Source: Thermodesulfovibrionia bacterium
GTDB taxonomy: Bacteria; Nitrospirota; Thermodesulfovibrionia; UBA6902
NCBI GenBank assembly: GCA_020057065.1
Contig: JAGVGM010000349.1
Coordinates: 1-64,000, forward strand
Reading direction: 5' to 3'
Length of the DNA: 64,000 bases
The stretch's first letter is position 1. Each line of letters begins with the position of its first letter. Position numbers and translations under genes: made by a program. The notes below the pieces were generated by a model. That model had not been told where the DNA came from and searched no databases. It saw only the letters and a list, made by a program, of their open reading frames with translations. Shown piece after piece: positions 1 through 8,278 of the stretch.

Positions 1-2091
1 GGATGGAGTGACTGGGGCGTATGCTCGGCAGAATGCGGAGGCGGCACACAGGCAAGGACGTGTACTAATCCTGCTCCTGCGAATGGTGGCGCTGATTGTA
101 TAGGTTCAAATCAGCAGGCATGCAATGAACAGGCATGTCCTGTGGTGTGTTTGACCAATAATGATTGCGATAATGACTTTTATTGTCAAAAAGATGAAGG
201 TAGCTGCAACAGTACCGGAGTGTGCATTGGAAAATCTACAGATTGTCCAATAAGTAGCGATCCTGTATGCGGATGTGATGGAGTGACCTATCTGAATCTA
301 TGTTACGCTGAGGCTGCAGGTATTTCTATAGCTAAAAGCGGCGAGTGTAATACTAAACCGGTTGCTGATGCAGGTTCTGATAAAAATGTAATAACCGGAC
401 AGCCGGTTACCCTGGATGGCAGTAACAGTTTTGATCCTGATCAGGACTTAATAACATTCTTATGGTCATTCATGGAAGTGCCTGCCGGAAGCGGTATCAA
501 TGATTTATCACTTTCTGATCCGGCAAGTCCTCAGCCGATGTTTACTCCGGATATTAATGGAACGTACAGATTGAAGCTGATCGTAAATGACGGGGCGCTT
601 GACAGTGACCCGGATGAAGTAGAAATTATTTCCAGTATGCCTAATGTAGCGCCAAATGCCGACACAGGCACTGACCAGAATGCATTCACCGGAACAGCCG
701 TGTATCTCGATGGCAGTGAGAGCAGTGACCCTGATAACGGGCCGCAGCCATTGTCTTATCTGTGGAGCTTTTTTGATATGCCATCGGGAAGTAATTTAAG
801 TGACAATGATATAGCTGACAGAAATAAGGCTATAGCGAACTTTGTCCCGGATGCTGACGGGACATATGTTCTCAGACTTACAGTGAGCGACGGTGACGCT
901 TCATCAAGTGATGACACAGCGGTCAAAGCCTCTGCTCGCAATGTGGCTCCAAATGCAAATGCCGGGGCTGATATTGAGATACTGTTAGGCCAGACTGCTG
1001 TCCTTGACGGTTCGGCAAGCAATGATCCTGATAACGGGCCCGGTGCGCTTAGTTATCTTTGGAGTTTTGTCGCAGTGGGAGGCGGCAGTTCTTTGACCAA
1101 TGGAGACATTGTTTCTCCTGATACGGCAACACCTTCCTTTACACCGGATGCAGCCGGAACCTATGTGCTGGAATTAAAGGTAAACGACGGCGAGGCTTCG
1201 GCTTATGATAATGTTTCAGTGACAGCAAAAGATGATTGCCCGAATGATCCGAACAAGACAGAGCCTGGAATATGCGGCTGCGGTGTGGCAGATACAGATT
1301 CTGATAATGACGGTATAGCAGACTGTCAGGATGCATGTCCTGATACCCCTGCCAATGAAACAGCGGATGAGAATGGATGTTCTGCAAGGCAGATCGATAA
1401 TGACAAAGATGGATACACAGAAATTCAGGGCGACTGCGATGACAATAATGAAGGGATCAATCCTGCTGCCTCTGACAATAATTGTAACGGAGTTGACGAA
1501 AATTGCAATGGAACATCTGACGAAGATTATGTATCAACACAGAATACCTGCGGAACAGGAGCTTGTCAGTCATCAGGCCAGTTGCTCTGTCAGGCCGGTG
1601 TTATAATTGATACCTGCGAGCCCGGCGCTCCTCAGCAGGAAGGACCAATTAACAGTCCTACCTGCAGTGACACCATAGACAATGACTGCGATGGTCTCAC
1701 TGATAATAAAGACTCAGATTGTATGTCTGATATACAATTACCTGACCTTACAGGCAAATGGACTTTTCTGACATCAAAGAAACTTGAAACCAGGCATAAC
1801 ATTCGCTGGATCGTGCATGGAAAACTTAGAGTTACAAATCAGGGCAACAAACATGCAGTATCTTTTATGATCAAATATTATTTTGTGCCTCTTGGGGATG
1901 GAAGTCCTAAACTTCTCAAAAAGAGAGTTATCAAAAAACTTCACGCAGGTGATTCTGCCAATATAGTTTTCAATGACACGTTTATGAATAATTCATCAGA
2001 AGCTGGCTATATACTTGCTGTAATTGATGCTGGTAACGATGTAGTTGAAAGCAATGAAGACAACAATGATGTTTTAAGTGACTTGTTTTAA
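1..2091 (+). CDS. Secreted TSP1-Kazal-PKD-MopRn-CARDB protein (5' end outside window)
   Basis: The frame is open from base 1, so the start lies upstream; 696 residues are visible. In order I see a thrombospondin type 1 repeat (residues 1-47, [14 protein letters not shown] then RTC), a Cys-rich stretch leading into a Kazal-like domain (CGCDGVTY, about 85-118), and three PKD-type domains (about 120-370), each with a DGSxSxDPD and LWSF signature. An Asp/Cys-rich MopRn-like block follows (about 420-570, [19 protein letters not shown]). The protein ends in a CARDB-like beta domain (about 585-696) closing on [11 protein letters not shown]. Unlike eight later proteins it lacks the GYFIYMK C-terminal module. 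It is probably an extracellular adhesive or binding protein; no catalytic motif is seen. Confidence 0.85.
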   Translation, partial: GWSDWGVCSAECGGGTQARTCTNPAPANGGADCIGSNQQACNEQACPVVCLTNNDCDNDFYCQKDEGSCNSTGVCIGKSTDCPISSDPVCGCDGVTYLNLCYAEAAGISIAKSGECNTKPVADAGSDKNVITGQPVTLDGSNSFDPDQDLITFLWSFMEVPAGSGINDLSLSDPASPQPMFTPDINGTYRLKLIVNDGALDSDPDEVEIISSMPNVAPNADTGTDQNAFTGTAVYLDGSESSDPDNGPQPLSYLWSFFDMPSGSNLSDNDIADRNKAIANFVPDADGTYVLRLTVSDGDASSSDDTAVKASARNVAPNANAGADIEILLGQTAVLDGSASNDPDNGPGALSYLWSFVAVGGGSSLTNGDIVSPDTATPSFTPDAAGTYVLELKVNDGEASAYDNVSVTAKDDCPNDPNKTEPGICGCGVADTDSDNDGIADCQDACPDTPANETADENGCSARQIDNDKDGYTEIQGDCDDNNEGINPAASDNNCNGVDENCNGTSDEDYVSTQNTCGTGACQSSGQLLCQAGVIIDTCEPGAPQQEGPINSPTCSDTIDNDCDGLTDNKDSDCMSDIQLPDLTGKWTFLTSKKLETRHNIRWIVHGKLRVTNQGNKHAVSFMIKYYFVPLGDGSPKLLKKRVIKKLHAGDSANIVFNDTFMNNSSEAGYILAVIDAGNDVVESNEDNNDVLSDLF

Positions 2092-2153
2092 GTGATAGTG
2101 CAGAGGAAAGAACTGGCAAGTCCGGTTAGGCTATTGCAGTATTAGCCAAGACG

Positions 2154-2193
2154 ATCCTCCTGGTGGCTTGAGGGTATGAGCCATCAGGAGGAT
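2154..2193 (+). terminator. Hairpin downstream of the first gene, possible terminator
   Basis: A 15-bp stem (ATCCTCCTGGTGGCT with AGCCATCAGGAGGAT, one G-T pair) closes a 10-nt loop about 60 bp after the stop. There is no clear U-tract (AACATTT follows), so termination is likely but not proven. Confidence 0.45.
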
Positions 2194-2249
2194 AACATTT
2201 AGTGCTCATTGATCAGGGTTTCTTTTAAATGATTTTTGTCATTGACACG

Positions 2250-2292
2250 AAAATCCCCCTCTTTGGCAAAGAGGGGCCAAGGGAGATTTTTT
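2250..2292. repeat. Dispersed palindrome, CCCCTCTTTGG family
   Basis: CCCCTCTTTGGCAAAGAGGGG is a near-perfect inverted repeat followed by AAGGGAGATTTT. Related copies lie near 2755-2788, 31248-31285, 31950-32010 and 37541-37588, mostly around TA genes. Confidence 0.75.
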
Positions 2293-2299
2293 GAATAAT

Positions 2300-2321
2300 G
2301 TCATTCCCGCTTGTCGGGAAT
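2300..2321. repeat. Dispersed palindrome, TCATTCCCGC family
   Basis: TCATTCCCGCTTGTCGGGAA forms a short hairpin. Variants, often as outward-facing pairs, occur near 4051-4100, 17922-17985, 38334-38414, 48549-48626 and 53792-53869, always between genes. Confidence 0.75.
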
Positions 2322-2431
2322 AGAGTCCCTTTTATCTTTTAGGTCTGTGGTTAACACCTATTGAGAGTGATTAGATGAGCTTCGGAAAATATAGACAGCG
2401 CTTTTCAGCGCTGCGGGTGGGAAAAAGATTA

Positions 2432-2677
2432 CTATTTGAAGATATCGTAGTTGTAAATTTGATTATGATGTCCAATGAAACGGAGTTCCGAGAGGGATTC
2501 TCTTTTTGTAACACGTCCCTTTTTATGGTCTTCCTCCGAGAGATCAAGAAGTCTGAAGAATTCCTTTCTGTAAATGCCGGCTGCATCACAGAAAGTTTCA
2601 AAAGTCTCTTTGTTTATTTCCATGTAAATGCTTGTAGGAGTTTTTTTTGTTATTGTTGCTTTAAGTTTTGGTTTCAT
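2432..2677 (-). pseudogene. Antitoxin-toxin deletion chimera
   Basis: The first 65 or so of 81 residues match the 68-aa antitoxin at 30963-31169 almost exactly (MKPKLKATITKKTP, then SLSEL). The last 16 (RFIGHHNQIYNYDIFK) match the C-terminus of the toxin reading frame next to that antitoxin, at 30726-30962. The simplest reading is one deletion that removed the antitoxin end and most of the toxin, joining the two in frame. A functional fused product cannot be excluded but looks unlikely. Confidence 0.75.
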
Positions 2678-2787
2678 AAGAGTGATGCCTCTTTTTCAAA
2701 TATGGTTAGACTTAATATAGCATAAATTCGCAGAGCTGTAAAAGCCTTGCGAATCCCCCCTCTTTGGAAAAGAGGCAAGGGGAAATT

Positions 2788-2937
2788 TTAAGAATAGGCC
2801 TTTTCGTGAGGGCCAATGGTGAGAAATATTATGGTGTTTGAATCTGATTCTTTACATATTTCCGGAGAGCAGTTTACAAACTTCCGGAACTTTCTTGCGC
2901 GGCATTCGCAGACTGAGAAGATGACTTTGACCCCTTT
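2788..2937 (-). pseudogene. C-terminal relic of a RelE-type toxin
   Basis: This frame reads GVKVIFSVCECRARKFRKF, then a Cys-containing stretch, and ends FLTIGPHEKAYS-stop. That resembles the end of RelE-family toxins of the IYAICEECRK...TIGPHD type. A TAA immediately precedes it in frame, so it is not expressed alone. Its N-terminal half is very likely the fragment at 3588-3791, with the PIN module between them. Confidence 0.6.
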
Positions 2938-2962
2938 TTAAAAAGGTGGAGGCAAAAAGGAC

Positions 2963-3379
2963 TTACTTGGAAATGAGTTTCAGACATTTATCAGCGGTTA
3001 AAACTTTAAAGGGCAAATTGGGATTGCGGCTCAGGAAGTGCCGGTTCTCGGTGACGAGTACATCAGCGCCTACCCATTCGGCGTATGCCGCGATAAAGGC
3101 ATCAGCAGTTTTAAGCCCTTTGCGTTCGTATTTGAAAGCTATCTCAAAAGGTACAAAAAAATCTTCATCAATAGAGGCTGCTTCATTGATGAAGATTATG
3201 AATTCACAGAGAGATACTGGAAGTAAATTGCGTTTTACTTCTTCGAATATTGTTCGGGGAATATGGATGGTATACGCGTGTTTTGATTCAAACAGTTTTT
3301 CCAGTAACCTTAAAGATGAATCCGCCTTTGCCGGACCAAAGGCAAATATATATTCATTGGAATCAACGACGAGCCGCAA
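2963..3379 (-). CDS. PIN-domain toxin-like nuclease, copy 1
   Basis: 138 aa from a TTG start that overlaps the end of the small gene upstream. PIN-type acidic residues are visible: D6 in VVDSNEY, E46/E47, D93 in TADAF, and the late LVTENRHF motif. PIN toxins of the VapC type cleave RNA; here that role is inferred from the fold and the paired small gene. A paralogue (31296-31709) shares a nearly identical last 45 residues but a more divergent N-terminal half. The module sits between the two halves of a RelE-like toxin. Confidence 0.8.
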   Translation of the reverse strand: MRLVVDSNEYIFAFGPAKADSSLRLLEKLFESKHAYTIHIPRTIFEEVKRNLLPVSLCEFIIFINEAASIDEDFFVPFEIAFKYERKGLKTADAFIAAYAEWVGADVLVTENRHFLSRNPNLPFKVLTADKCLKLISK

Positions 3380-3536
3380 GTTTTTCTTCCCAGATTTCTT
3401 CCCTTGTTTTACGAAGTTGCTTGATGACTTCTTCTTTACTCATCGTAAAAATAGGGGAAGGATTTTTTGCGATGCTTTTTCTAAGCTTTTCAAGAAGCTT
3501 TTTTGCTCGTTTGGGATCAGCTTTTTTACTTTTCAT
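3363..3536 (-). CDS. Small antitoxin partner of the PIN protein, copy 1
   Basis: 57 aa, highly charged, starting MKSKKADPKRAKKLLEKL, with a good ribosome binding site (GAGGTGATAAATT before ATG). It overlaps the PIN start by 17 bp, as expected for a translationally coupled TA pair. A paralogue lies at 31693-31857 with the same leader and the shared features SIA.(N/K)PSP and MS(K/E)EEVI. Its antitoxin role is inferred from this arrangement; I do not recognise the family by name. Confidence 0.75.
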   Translation of the reverse strand: MKSKKADPKRAKKLLEKLRKSIAKNPSPIFTMSKEEVIKQLRKTREEIWEEKLAARR

Positions 3537-3587
3537 AATTTATCACCTCAATTTAAATTTACAGGAGAATTGAGATATTGTCAAACA

Positions 3588-3791
3588 TTAATTCCCCTCT
3601 ATCAAGAGGGGGCAGGGGTGTGTTCCAATGAGTTCTCCGACGAGAAGCTCACTTTTGCAGTTTGTGTATGGGGCTATTGACAAGAGTTGTATCTTTTTAA
3701 GAAGAAGTTTTTTGAGATGGCGGTATTTTTTCGCCTGTTTAAGAAATTCAGGAGTGAAATATGGTTTATAAATTTTCAAATACCTCGTCAA
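3588..3791 (-). pseudogene. N-terminal relic of a RelE/ParE-type toxin
   Basis: The start is RelE-like (YKPYFTPEFLKQAKKYRHL) and proceeds to KSELLVGEL. It is then diverted by a dispersed palindrome into a short non-homologous tail and a stop at 67 aa, whereas the family is usually 85-110 aa. The missing C-terminal half is visible at 2788-2937. Its TTG start overlaps the end of the antitoxin at 3766-3984. Confidence 0.65.
3592..3626. repeat. Dispersed palindrome beside the PIN module, copy 1
   Basis: TTCCCCTCTATCAAGAGGGG forms a hairpin and is followed by GCAGGGGTGTGTTCC. An essentially identical copy (31920-31954) occupies the same place, upstream of the second PIN operon. It marks the point where the RelE toxin sequence breaks off. 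Confidence 0.8.
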
Positions 3792-3984
3792 GGGACAGCA
3801 AATTAGTCTTATGGCGCAATTGCTGCTTTGCCCGTTTGATGGACTGTGTTAATTCCTTGCTCGACATTATTTTTAAGGTCTCAGTTATGCGTTTCCAGTC
3901 TTCAAGGCTTACCACTACAGATTTTGGTTTGCCTTCCGGCGAGGTTATGTATTCAACTTTTGGCAGTTCAAGTGCTTTTAACAT
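3766..3984 (-). CDS. Phd/YefM-like antitoxin
   Basis: 72 aa starting MLKALELPKVEYI, with the SVVVSLEDWKRITETL core typical of Phd/YefM-type antitoxins that bind DNA and neutralise RelE/ParE toxins. It overlaps the start of the truncated toxin at 3588-3791 by 26 bp, the normal antitoxin-first layout. It appears intact although its toxin is broken. Confidence 0.7.
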   Translation of the reverse strand: MLKALELPKVEYITSPEGKPKSVVVSLEDWKRITETLKIMSSKELTQSIKRAKQQLRHKTNLLSLDEVFENL

Positions 3985-4050
3985 AATTAAATCTCCTTTT
4001 ACTAAAATTTAGCATAAGGATATTCAGGCTGTCAAAGAAGTGGAAACGGT

Positions 4051-4100
4051 TGTCATTCCCACAAGCTTGTCCCCGAAGGCAGTAATCGGGGAACGGGAAT
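4051..4100. repeat. TCATTCCC-type palindrome variant
   Basis: Nested inverted repeats: ATTCCC pairs with GGGAAT on the outside, and TCCCCGA with TCGGGGA inside. Same general class as the element at 2300-2321. Confidence 0.6.
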
Positions 4101-4120
4101 ATTTACGTAATGAATTCAAA

Positions 4121-4342
4121 CTATATTAAACGATTGAGATGTGAGACATTTCTCATTTGAAGAATATCATCGCTGAGTTTGTGAGGAGGCTTCATATAGC
4201 TATCAAGTATTTTGCAGGCATCAGTAACAGACGCCTTTTTTATATGGAGGGAAGCCTTTAACTCAGCTAACTTTATTTTGTATTCAATGAATGAAGAAAA
4301 AGGGAGAAAAGAATGATCCAGGGTTTTTTTAGCAGTTTTCAT
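4121..4342 (-). CDS. Small hypothetical protein, possibly antitoxin-like
   Basis: 73 aa starting MKTAKKTLDHSFLPF, behind a plausible ribosome binding site (AGAGGTAATGTT then ATG). It is Lys-rich, with a predicted helical middle (KIKLAELKASLHIKK). I do not recognise it. The small size, strand and position at the end of a TA island suggest an orphan antitoxin, but there is no toxin beside it. Confidence 0.45.
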   Translation of the reverse strand: MKTAKKTLDHSFLPFSSFIEYKIKLAELKASLHIKKASVTDACKILDSYMKPPHKLSDDILQMRNVSHLNRLI

Positions 4343-4475
4343 AACATTACCTCTTTTTTAAAAGATTTTAGTTGTGTGCAAGATAACTTAAATTTAATGG
4401 AACAGTGCAATGATTGTCAAATTTATTAAGGAACTGGATTCCGCTGCTTTGACACTATACTTTAAGTGGATTAGC

Positions 4476-6989
4476 ATGAAAAGGGAAATCACAATTTTCG
4501 TTGGTGTATTATTTTTCTTGGCTGCATCAACCGTTTTTGCCTCAGGGACGATCCAGCTTCCCCAGACCGGGCAGACCAAATGTTATGACACCGCGGGAAC
4601 AGAGATCGATTGCGCCGGTACCGGGCAGGATGGTGAGATACGAGCCGGTGTCGCATGGCCTAACCCCAGATATCAGACAACATACTGCAACAACTTAGGC
4701 CCCTGTGCGGACCAGACCTCCGACTGTGACAACAGCCAGATTTCAGATATCATTACCGATAATCTTACAGGGTTGATATGGCCGCGATACCAGTTGATCA
4801 TCAGCGGCATTGGATCGCTTAGTTGGGACTCAGCTATTGACGCGGCCAATAACCTGAACGTATGCGGCTACACGGATTGGATAATCCCGAACATCAATGA
4901 ACTTGAAAGCAGATTAGACGCGGGTGCGCTGGCTGGCACTGGAGGCGGTGGATTATGGTCGTCTTCCAAAAATAATACAAAGGCTGTCCAGTCTATGTGG
5001 ACTGCTAATCTCAATACGGGCCAGGTGGGGCGTTACACACGGATCGGCAGTGCATGGCCTGCTTTGCCGGTGCGTATAACGCGCGTAGCAGCTCCGGCAG
5101 AAGTATGGAAGACCGGGCATACTGTCAGCTATAAAGCAGGAGACGACGGGGATGTGAAAGCAGGCGTTGCATGGCCGGCGCCGAGATTCATCTACAACGG
5201 AAACGGAATAGTTACAGATGAGCTTACAGGCCTGGTTTGGCTCAAGGACGGCAACTGCATGAAGACAAAATATCCCGGATATGATAACGATGCCACTGCC
5301 GGAGACGGCAAGGTCACATGGCAGCATGGCCTGGATTTTATAAAGGACATAAACAACGGACTATACCCCGGCTGCGACGGAGGATACCATGATTGGCGGA
5401 TGCCGAACAGAAAGGAGATAAGAAGCCTGATCGATTACTCAAGAGGCCTTCCTGCTTTACCATCAGGTAATCCCTTCATAAATGCATCATTCAATGTATA
5501 TTGGACCTCAACTACAGCGGGTGACCGGAACAAGGCATTTGTGATTGATATGCTTGAAGGGTATTTGTATACTTTAGAAGAATCGACTTTCGTGCAAACT
5601 ACAAAAGACAAAAGCTATGCAGTCTGGCCGGTGCGCACAGGCCCGGCGGTTACGTTAGTCGATTATGATTATTATTGTGATAATGACGCTGATGGATATT
5701 TCAGCAAAGTGATTTCCGGCACCTGCGGAGGCAGCGGCTGTGAGCCTGCCGGCTGCCAGTTAACTCCGGGAGATGACTGTAATAACACCGATGCGGGTAT
5801 ACATCCCGGCGCGGAAGATAAGAACTGCAATGGCATCGATGAAAACTGCTCAGGACGGGCAGATGAAGATTATCCTGCTGTGTATACCTCTTGCGGGACA
5901 GGTATGTGTGCAGCAGGTGGCTGGGTAATTTGCTATCAGGGTGCAGTTGTTGAACAGCAGTGCGTTCCCGGGACGCCGCAGGTCGAGGGTCCAATAGGAG
6001 ATATCACATGTGAAGACCAATATGATAACGACTGTGATGGATTGTATGACACAGGCGACCCTGATTGTAATGCTGATATTGACTCTGATGGTATCCCAAG
6101 TGACGGCGACGGCAGCGGTATTGCAGGCGATTCCCCATGCTCAGTATGGAACAGTACTAACTGTGACGATAACTGTATGTATGTGCCGAACACCGATCAG
6201 GCAGACTCAGACTTTGACGCAGTTGGAGATGCGTGCGACAACTGTCCCGGTTACTCCAGTTGGAACCAGACTGACACAGACAATGACGGTATCGGCGATG
6301 TATGCGATACAGATGCAGACAATGACGGTCTGACAAATAGCGAGGAAACAGCTCTTGGTACAGACCCGTTGAAAGCTGATACAGACGGAGATGGATACAC
6401 TGACAAAGTAGAAGTTGACGCAGGCAGTAACCCTCTCAATCCATTATCCAAACCAATAAGTATTCCCATCAATCTTAAGAAAGGCTTCAACCTTATCAGC
6501 TCTCCTGCAAATACAAATATAAATGCCTTCACATACTTAAGTGTAATAGACGCCAACGGGACAAAGGTGGAGAAGATAGAGAGATATAACAGGACAGGTG
6601 GGATCGTGCAGACAGCATTTTTTAATGAAAATGGAATTGCAAGCGGAGATAACTTTCCGCTGATCGCAGGTGAGGGGCTTGTAATTTATCTGAAAGAAGA
6701 TATGGATATAGGACTCTCACAGAATAACTGCCCTGCATTTAATCTAAAGACAAGTGTTAACTGGGCAGGCACACCATGCCAGACAGCGAATGCATCAGCC
6801 TTCACATTGCTCAAGGCAATAGGTGATGAGACATTTGTTTCAAGCATTCAAAGGTACAATACCGGCACAGGCAAATTTGAAACAGCAGGTTATCTTAACG
6901 GTCAACCTGTTGGAGTTGACTTCCAGATCAAGGCAGGGGAGGGATATTTTATTTACATGAAGCAGGAGGTGACGGGGTTTCAGCCATGA
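4476..6989 (+). CDS. Secreted double-DUF1566 protein with MopRn/TSP3 repeats and GYFIYMK C-module
   Basis: 837 aa from the ATG at 4476. An in-frame ATG exists at 4410, but 4476 matches the start of the paralogue at 38467 and gives a clean signal peptide ending STVFA-SG. Two DUF1566-type domains follow (about 20-200 and 205-390), with YTDWIIPNINEL, WSSS and DWRMPNRKEIRSL motifs. Next come a MopRn-like Cys/Asp block (about 395-535), TSP3-like DxDxDG repeats (about 540-655) and the two-repeat C-terminal module (about 662-837), closing [16 protein letters not shown]. It is probably an exported Ca-binding surface protein; DUF1566 has no agreed activity. Confidence 0.85.
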   Translation: MKREITIFVGVLFFLAASTVFASGTIQLPQTGQTKCYDTAGTEIDCAGTGQDGEIRAGVAWPNPRYQTTYCNNLGPCADQTSDCDNSQISDIITDNLTGLIWPRYQLIISGIGSLSWDSAIDAANNLNVCGYTDWIIPNINELESRLDAGALAGTGGGGLWSSSKNNTKAVQSMWTANLNTGQVGRYTRIGSAWPALPVRITRVAAPAEVWKTGHTVSYKAGDDGDVKAGVAWPAPRFIYNGNGIVTDELTGLVWLKDGNCMKTKYPGYDNDATAGDGKVTWQHGLDFIKDINNGLYPGCDGGYHDWRMPNRKEIRSLIDYSRGLPALPSGNPFINASFNVYWTSTTAGDRNKAFVIDMLEGYLYTLEESTFVQTTKDKSYAVWPVRTGPAVTLVDYDYYCDNDADGYFSKVISGTCGGSGCEPAGCQLTPGDDCNNTDAGIHPGAEDKNCNGIDENCSGRADEDYPAVYTSCGTGMCAAGGWVICYQGAVVEQQCVPGTPQVEGPIGDITCEDQYDNDCDGLYDTGDPDCNADIDSDGIPSDGDGSGIAGDSPCSVWNSTNCDDNCMYVPNTDQADSDFDAVGDACDNCPGYSSWNQTDTDNDGIGDVCDTDADNDGLTNSEETALGTDPLKADTDGDGYTDKVEVDAGSNPLNPLSKPISIPINLKKGFNLISSPANTNINAFTYLSVIDANGTKVEKIERYNRTGGIVQTAFFNENGIASGDNFPLIAGEGLVIYLKEDMDIGLSQNNCPAFNLKTSVNWAGTPCQTANASAFTLLKAIGDETFVSSIQRYNTGTGKFETAGYLNGQPVGVDFQIKAGEGYFIYMKQEVTGFQP

Positions 6990-7080
6990 GAATTCAAAAA
7001 AGACAGTTACGAGTTGCGAGTTGCGGGAAAGATGCAGGATGTAACAAGGTTGAAGCCGTAGCGATGAAGCGCGGAAGCGG
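6990..7080 (+). repeat. Post-stop composite repeat with tail relic (after 837-aa gene)
   Basis: The stop is followed by GAATTCAAAAAAGACAGTT and ACGAGTTGCGAGTTGCGGG. A decayed copy of the gene's last codons reads QDVTRLKP-stop (7035-7061), and GATGAAGCGCGGAAG follows. The same order recurs after several other genes of this family. Confidence 0.8.
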
Positions 7081-7265
7081 GGAAGGTGTATGGAAAATGG
7101 GGTAAGGGGTATGGGAGCAACAGTGGCACAGAGCATAAGCTCAGAAGTTAGAAAAACAGAAACTGATATAAAAAGGCAAGTGAGTTTAAATAATTATGAG
7201 ATTTGGTTCTGATATATTCGAGAAATAAAAATGTAAACAATTAAATCTAAGGAGGAGGTAAGAAA

Positions 7266-8219
7266 ATGAAAACAAATACTTGGAAGAGAGGAATGGTTTT
7301 GATCTCAGTTGTAGCCGCGATAGTAATGGCTATGGCTGGAATAAGCATTGCAGCCACTATCTGTGTCAACAAGACAGGAGAAGGAGGTTGTTATACAGCT
7401 ATTCAATCTGCAATTAATGCCGCAACTTATGGTGATACAGTTAAAGTAGCACAGGGTTCTTATTCCGGAAATTTAACAATCAGCGGGAAGAATATTAAAT
7501 TGATTGGCGGTGACCCCTCAAGCACAACAATACAAGGGACAAGCAGTGTGATTACAATAAGCGGTGTGTATAGTAGCGGTTCAAACGAGGTGGAAATTGC
7601 AGGTTTTAGTATTATAGGAGGAGCCAATTATGGCATTTATCTTAATTCTGATTCAGTAAAAGCAAAAATACATAACAATTTAATTGTAAACAATACAATA
7701 GGTATTTATGCAACCTTGGATTCTCAAGCTGATATATATAATAATGTTATTGCTTATAATTCAGGCGATGGAATAGATACAACGTCAGGCGGTACTTCAA
7801 GCCCAATACTTACAGTATCTAACAACATAATTACAAGTAACGTTGGTTTCGGGATAGATGATAATTATGGGATAGTTACTGCTTTCAATAATAATTTATG
7901 TTGTAATACAGGTGGTACTTCTGACGGTATTGCAAGTGTAACCGGCACGATCACTGACCCCCCCGATTTTTTAAATGCAGGCAGCGGTAATTATCGTCTC
8001 GCTACGCTTTCCCCCAGTATAAATAAAGGACGCCCCATTGCGGCAGACAACGACCCGGATGGCACTCGCAACGATCAGGGCGCTTATGGCGGGCCGTTTG
8101 CCGCTGCCTTCTGGCCCTATCCCACAGGTGGGCCTGTTATCACAGAACTTTCAGTAACGCCAAGCTCTGTGCCTCAGGGCGGTACTATTACTATCAGGGC
8201 AACAGGAGAGATACGGTAA
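7266..8219 (+). CDS. Secreted right-handed beta-helix protein
   Basis: 317 aa behind a strong ribosome binding site (AAGGAGGAGGTAAGAAA). Signal peptide about 1-30 (ending ISIAA). The body (35-240) has a pectate-lyase-like parallel beta-helix pattern: CYTAIQSAINAATYGDTVKV, then repeated N-rich turns such as IHNNLIVNN and YNNVIAYNS. The end (VTPSSVPQGGTITIRATGEIR) looks like the first strands of an Ig-like domain cut short, so the protein may be truncated. The family binds or cleaves polysaccharides; no catalytic residues are assigned. The next gene starts 59 bp downstream, suggesting an operon. Confidence 0.75.
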   Translation: MKTNTWKRGMVLISVVAAIVMAMAGISIAATICVNKTGEGGCYTAIQSAINAATYGDTVKVAQGSYSGNLTISGKNIKLIGGDPSSTTIQGTSSVITISGVYSSGSNEVEIAGFSIIGGANYGIYLNSDSVKAKIHNNLIVNNTIGIYATLDSQADIYNNVIAYNSGDGIDTTSGGTSSPILTVSNNIITSNVGFGIDDNYGIVTAFNNNLCCNTGGTSDGIASVTGTITDPPDFLNAGSGNYRLATLSPSINKGRPIAADNDPDGTRNDQGAYGGPFAAAFWPYPTGGPVITELSVTPSSVPQGGTITIRATGEIR

Positions 8220-8278
8220 CAAATAATTAAATATACCGAATCTGGTTTTCCAATTCTTCTGGAGAATAGGTCTGAATT

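Larger units (their letters stand above)
2092..2431. other. Gene-free stretch with hairpin and dispersed palindromes
   Basis: No convincing coding sequence. It holds a strong hairpin (2154-2193), a CCCCTCTTTGG-type palindrome (2250-2292) and a TCATTCCCGC-type palindrome (2300-2321). From about 2424 the sequence becomes near-identical to the region starting near 30720, marking the edge of a duplicated TA segment. Confidence 0.6.

Noticed and set aside
2946-3680. 244-aa plus-strand open frame over the PIN module (and its counterpart 31303-32022)
   Set aside because: It is antisense to a well-supported PIN toxin-antitoxin pair with proper overlap and ribosome binding site; the plus-strand protein has no recognisable features.
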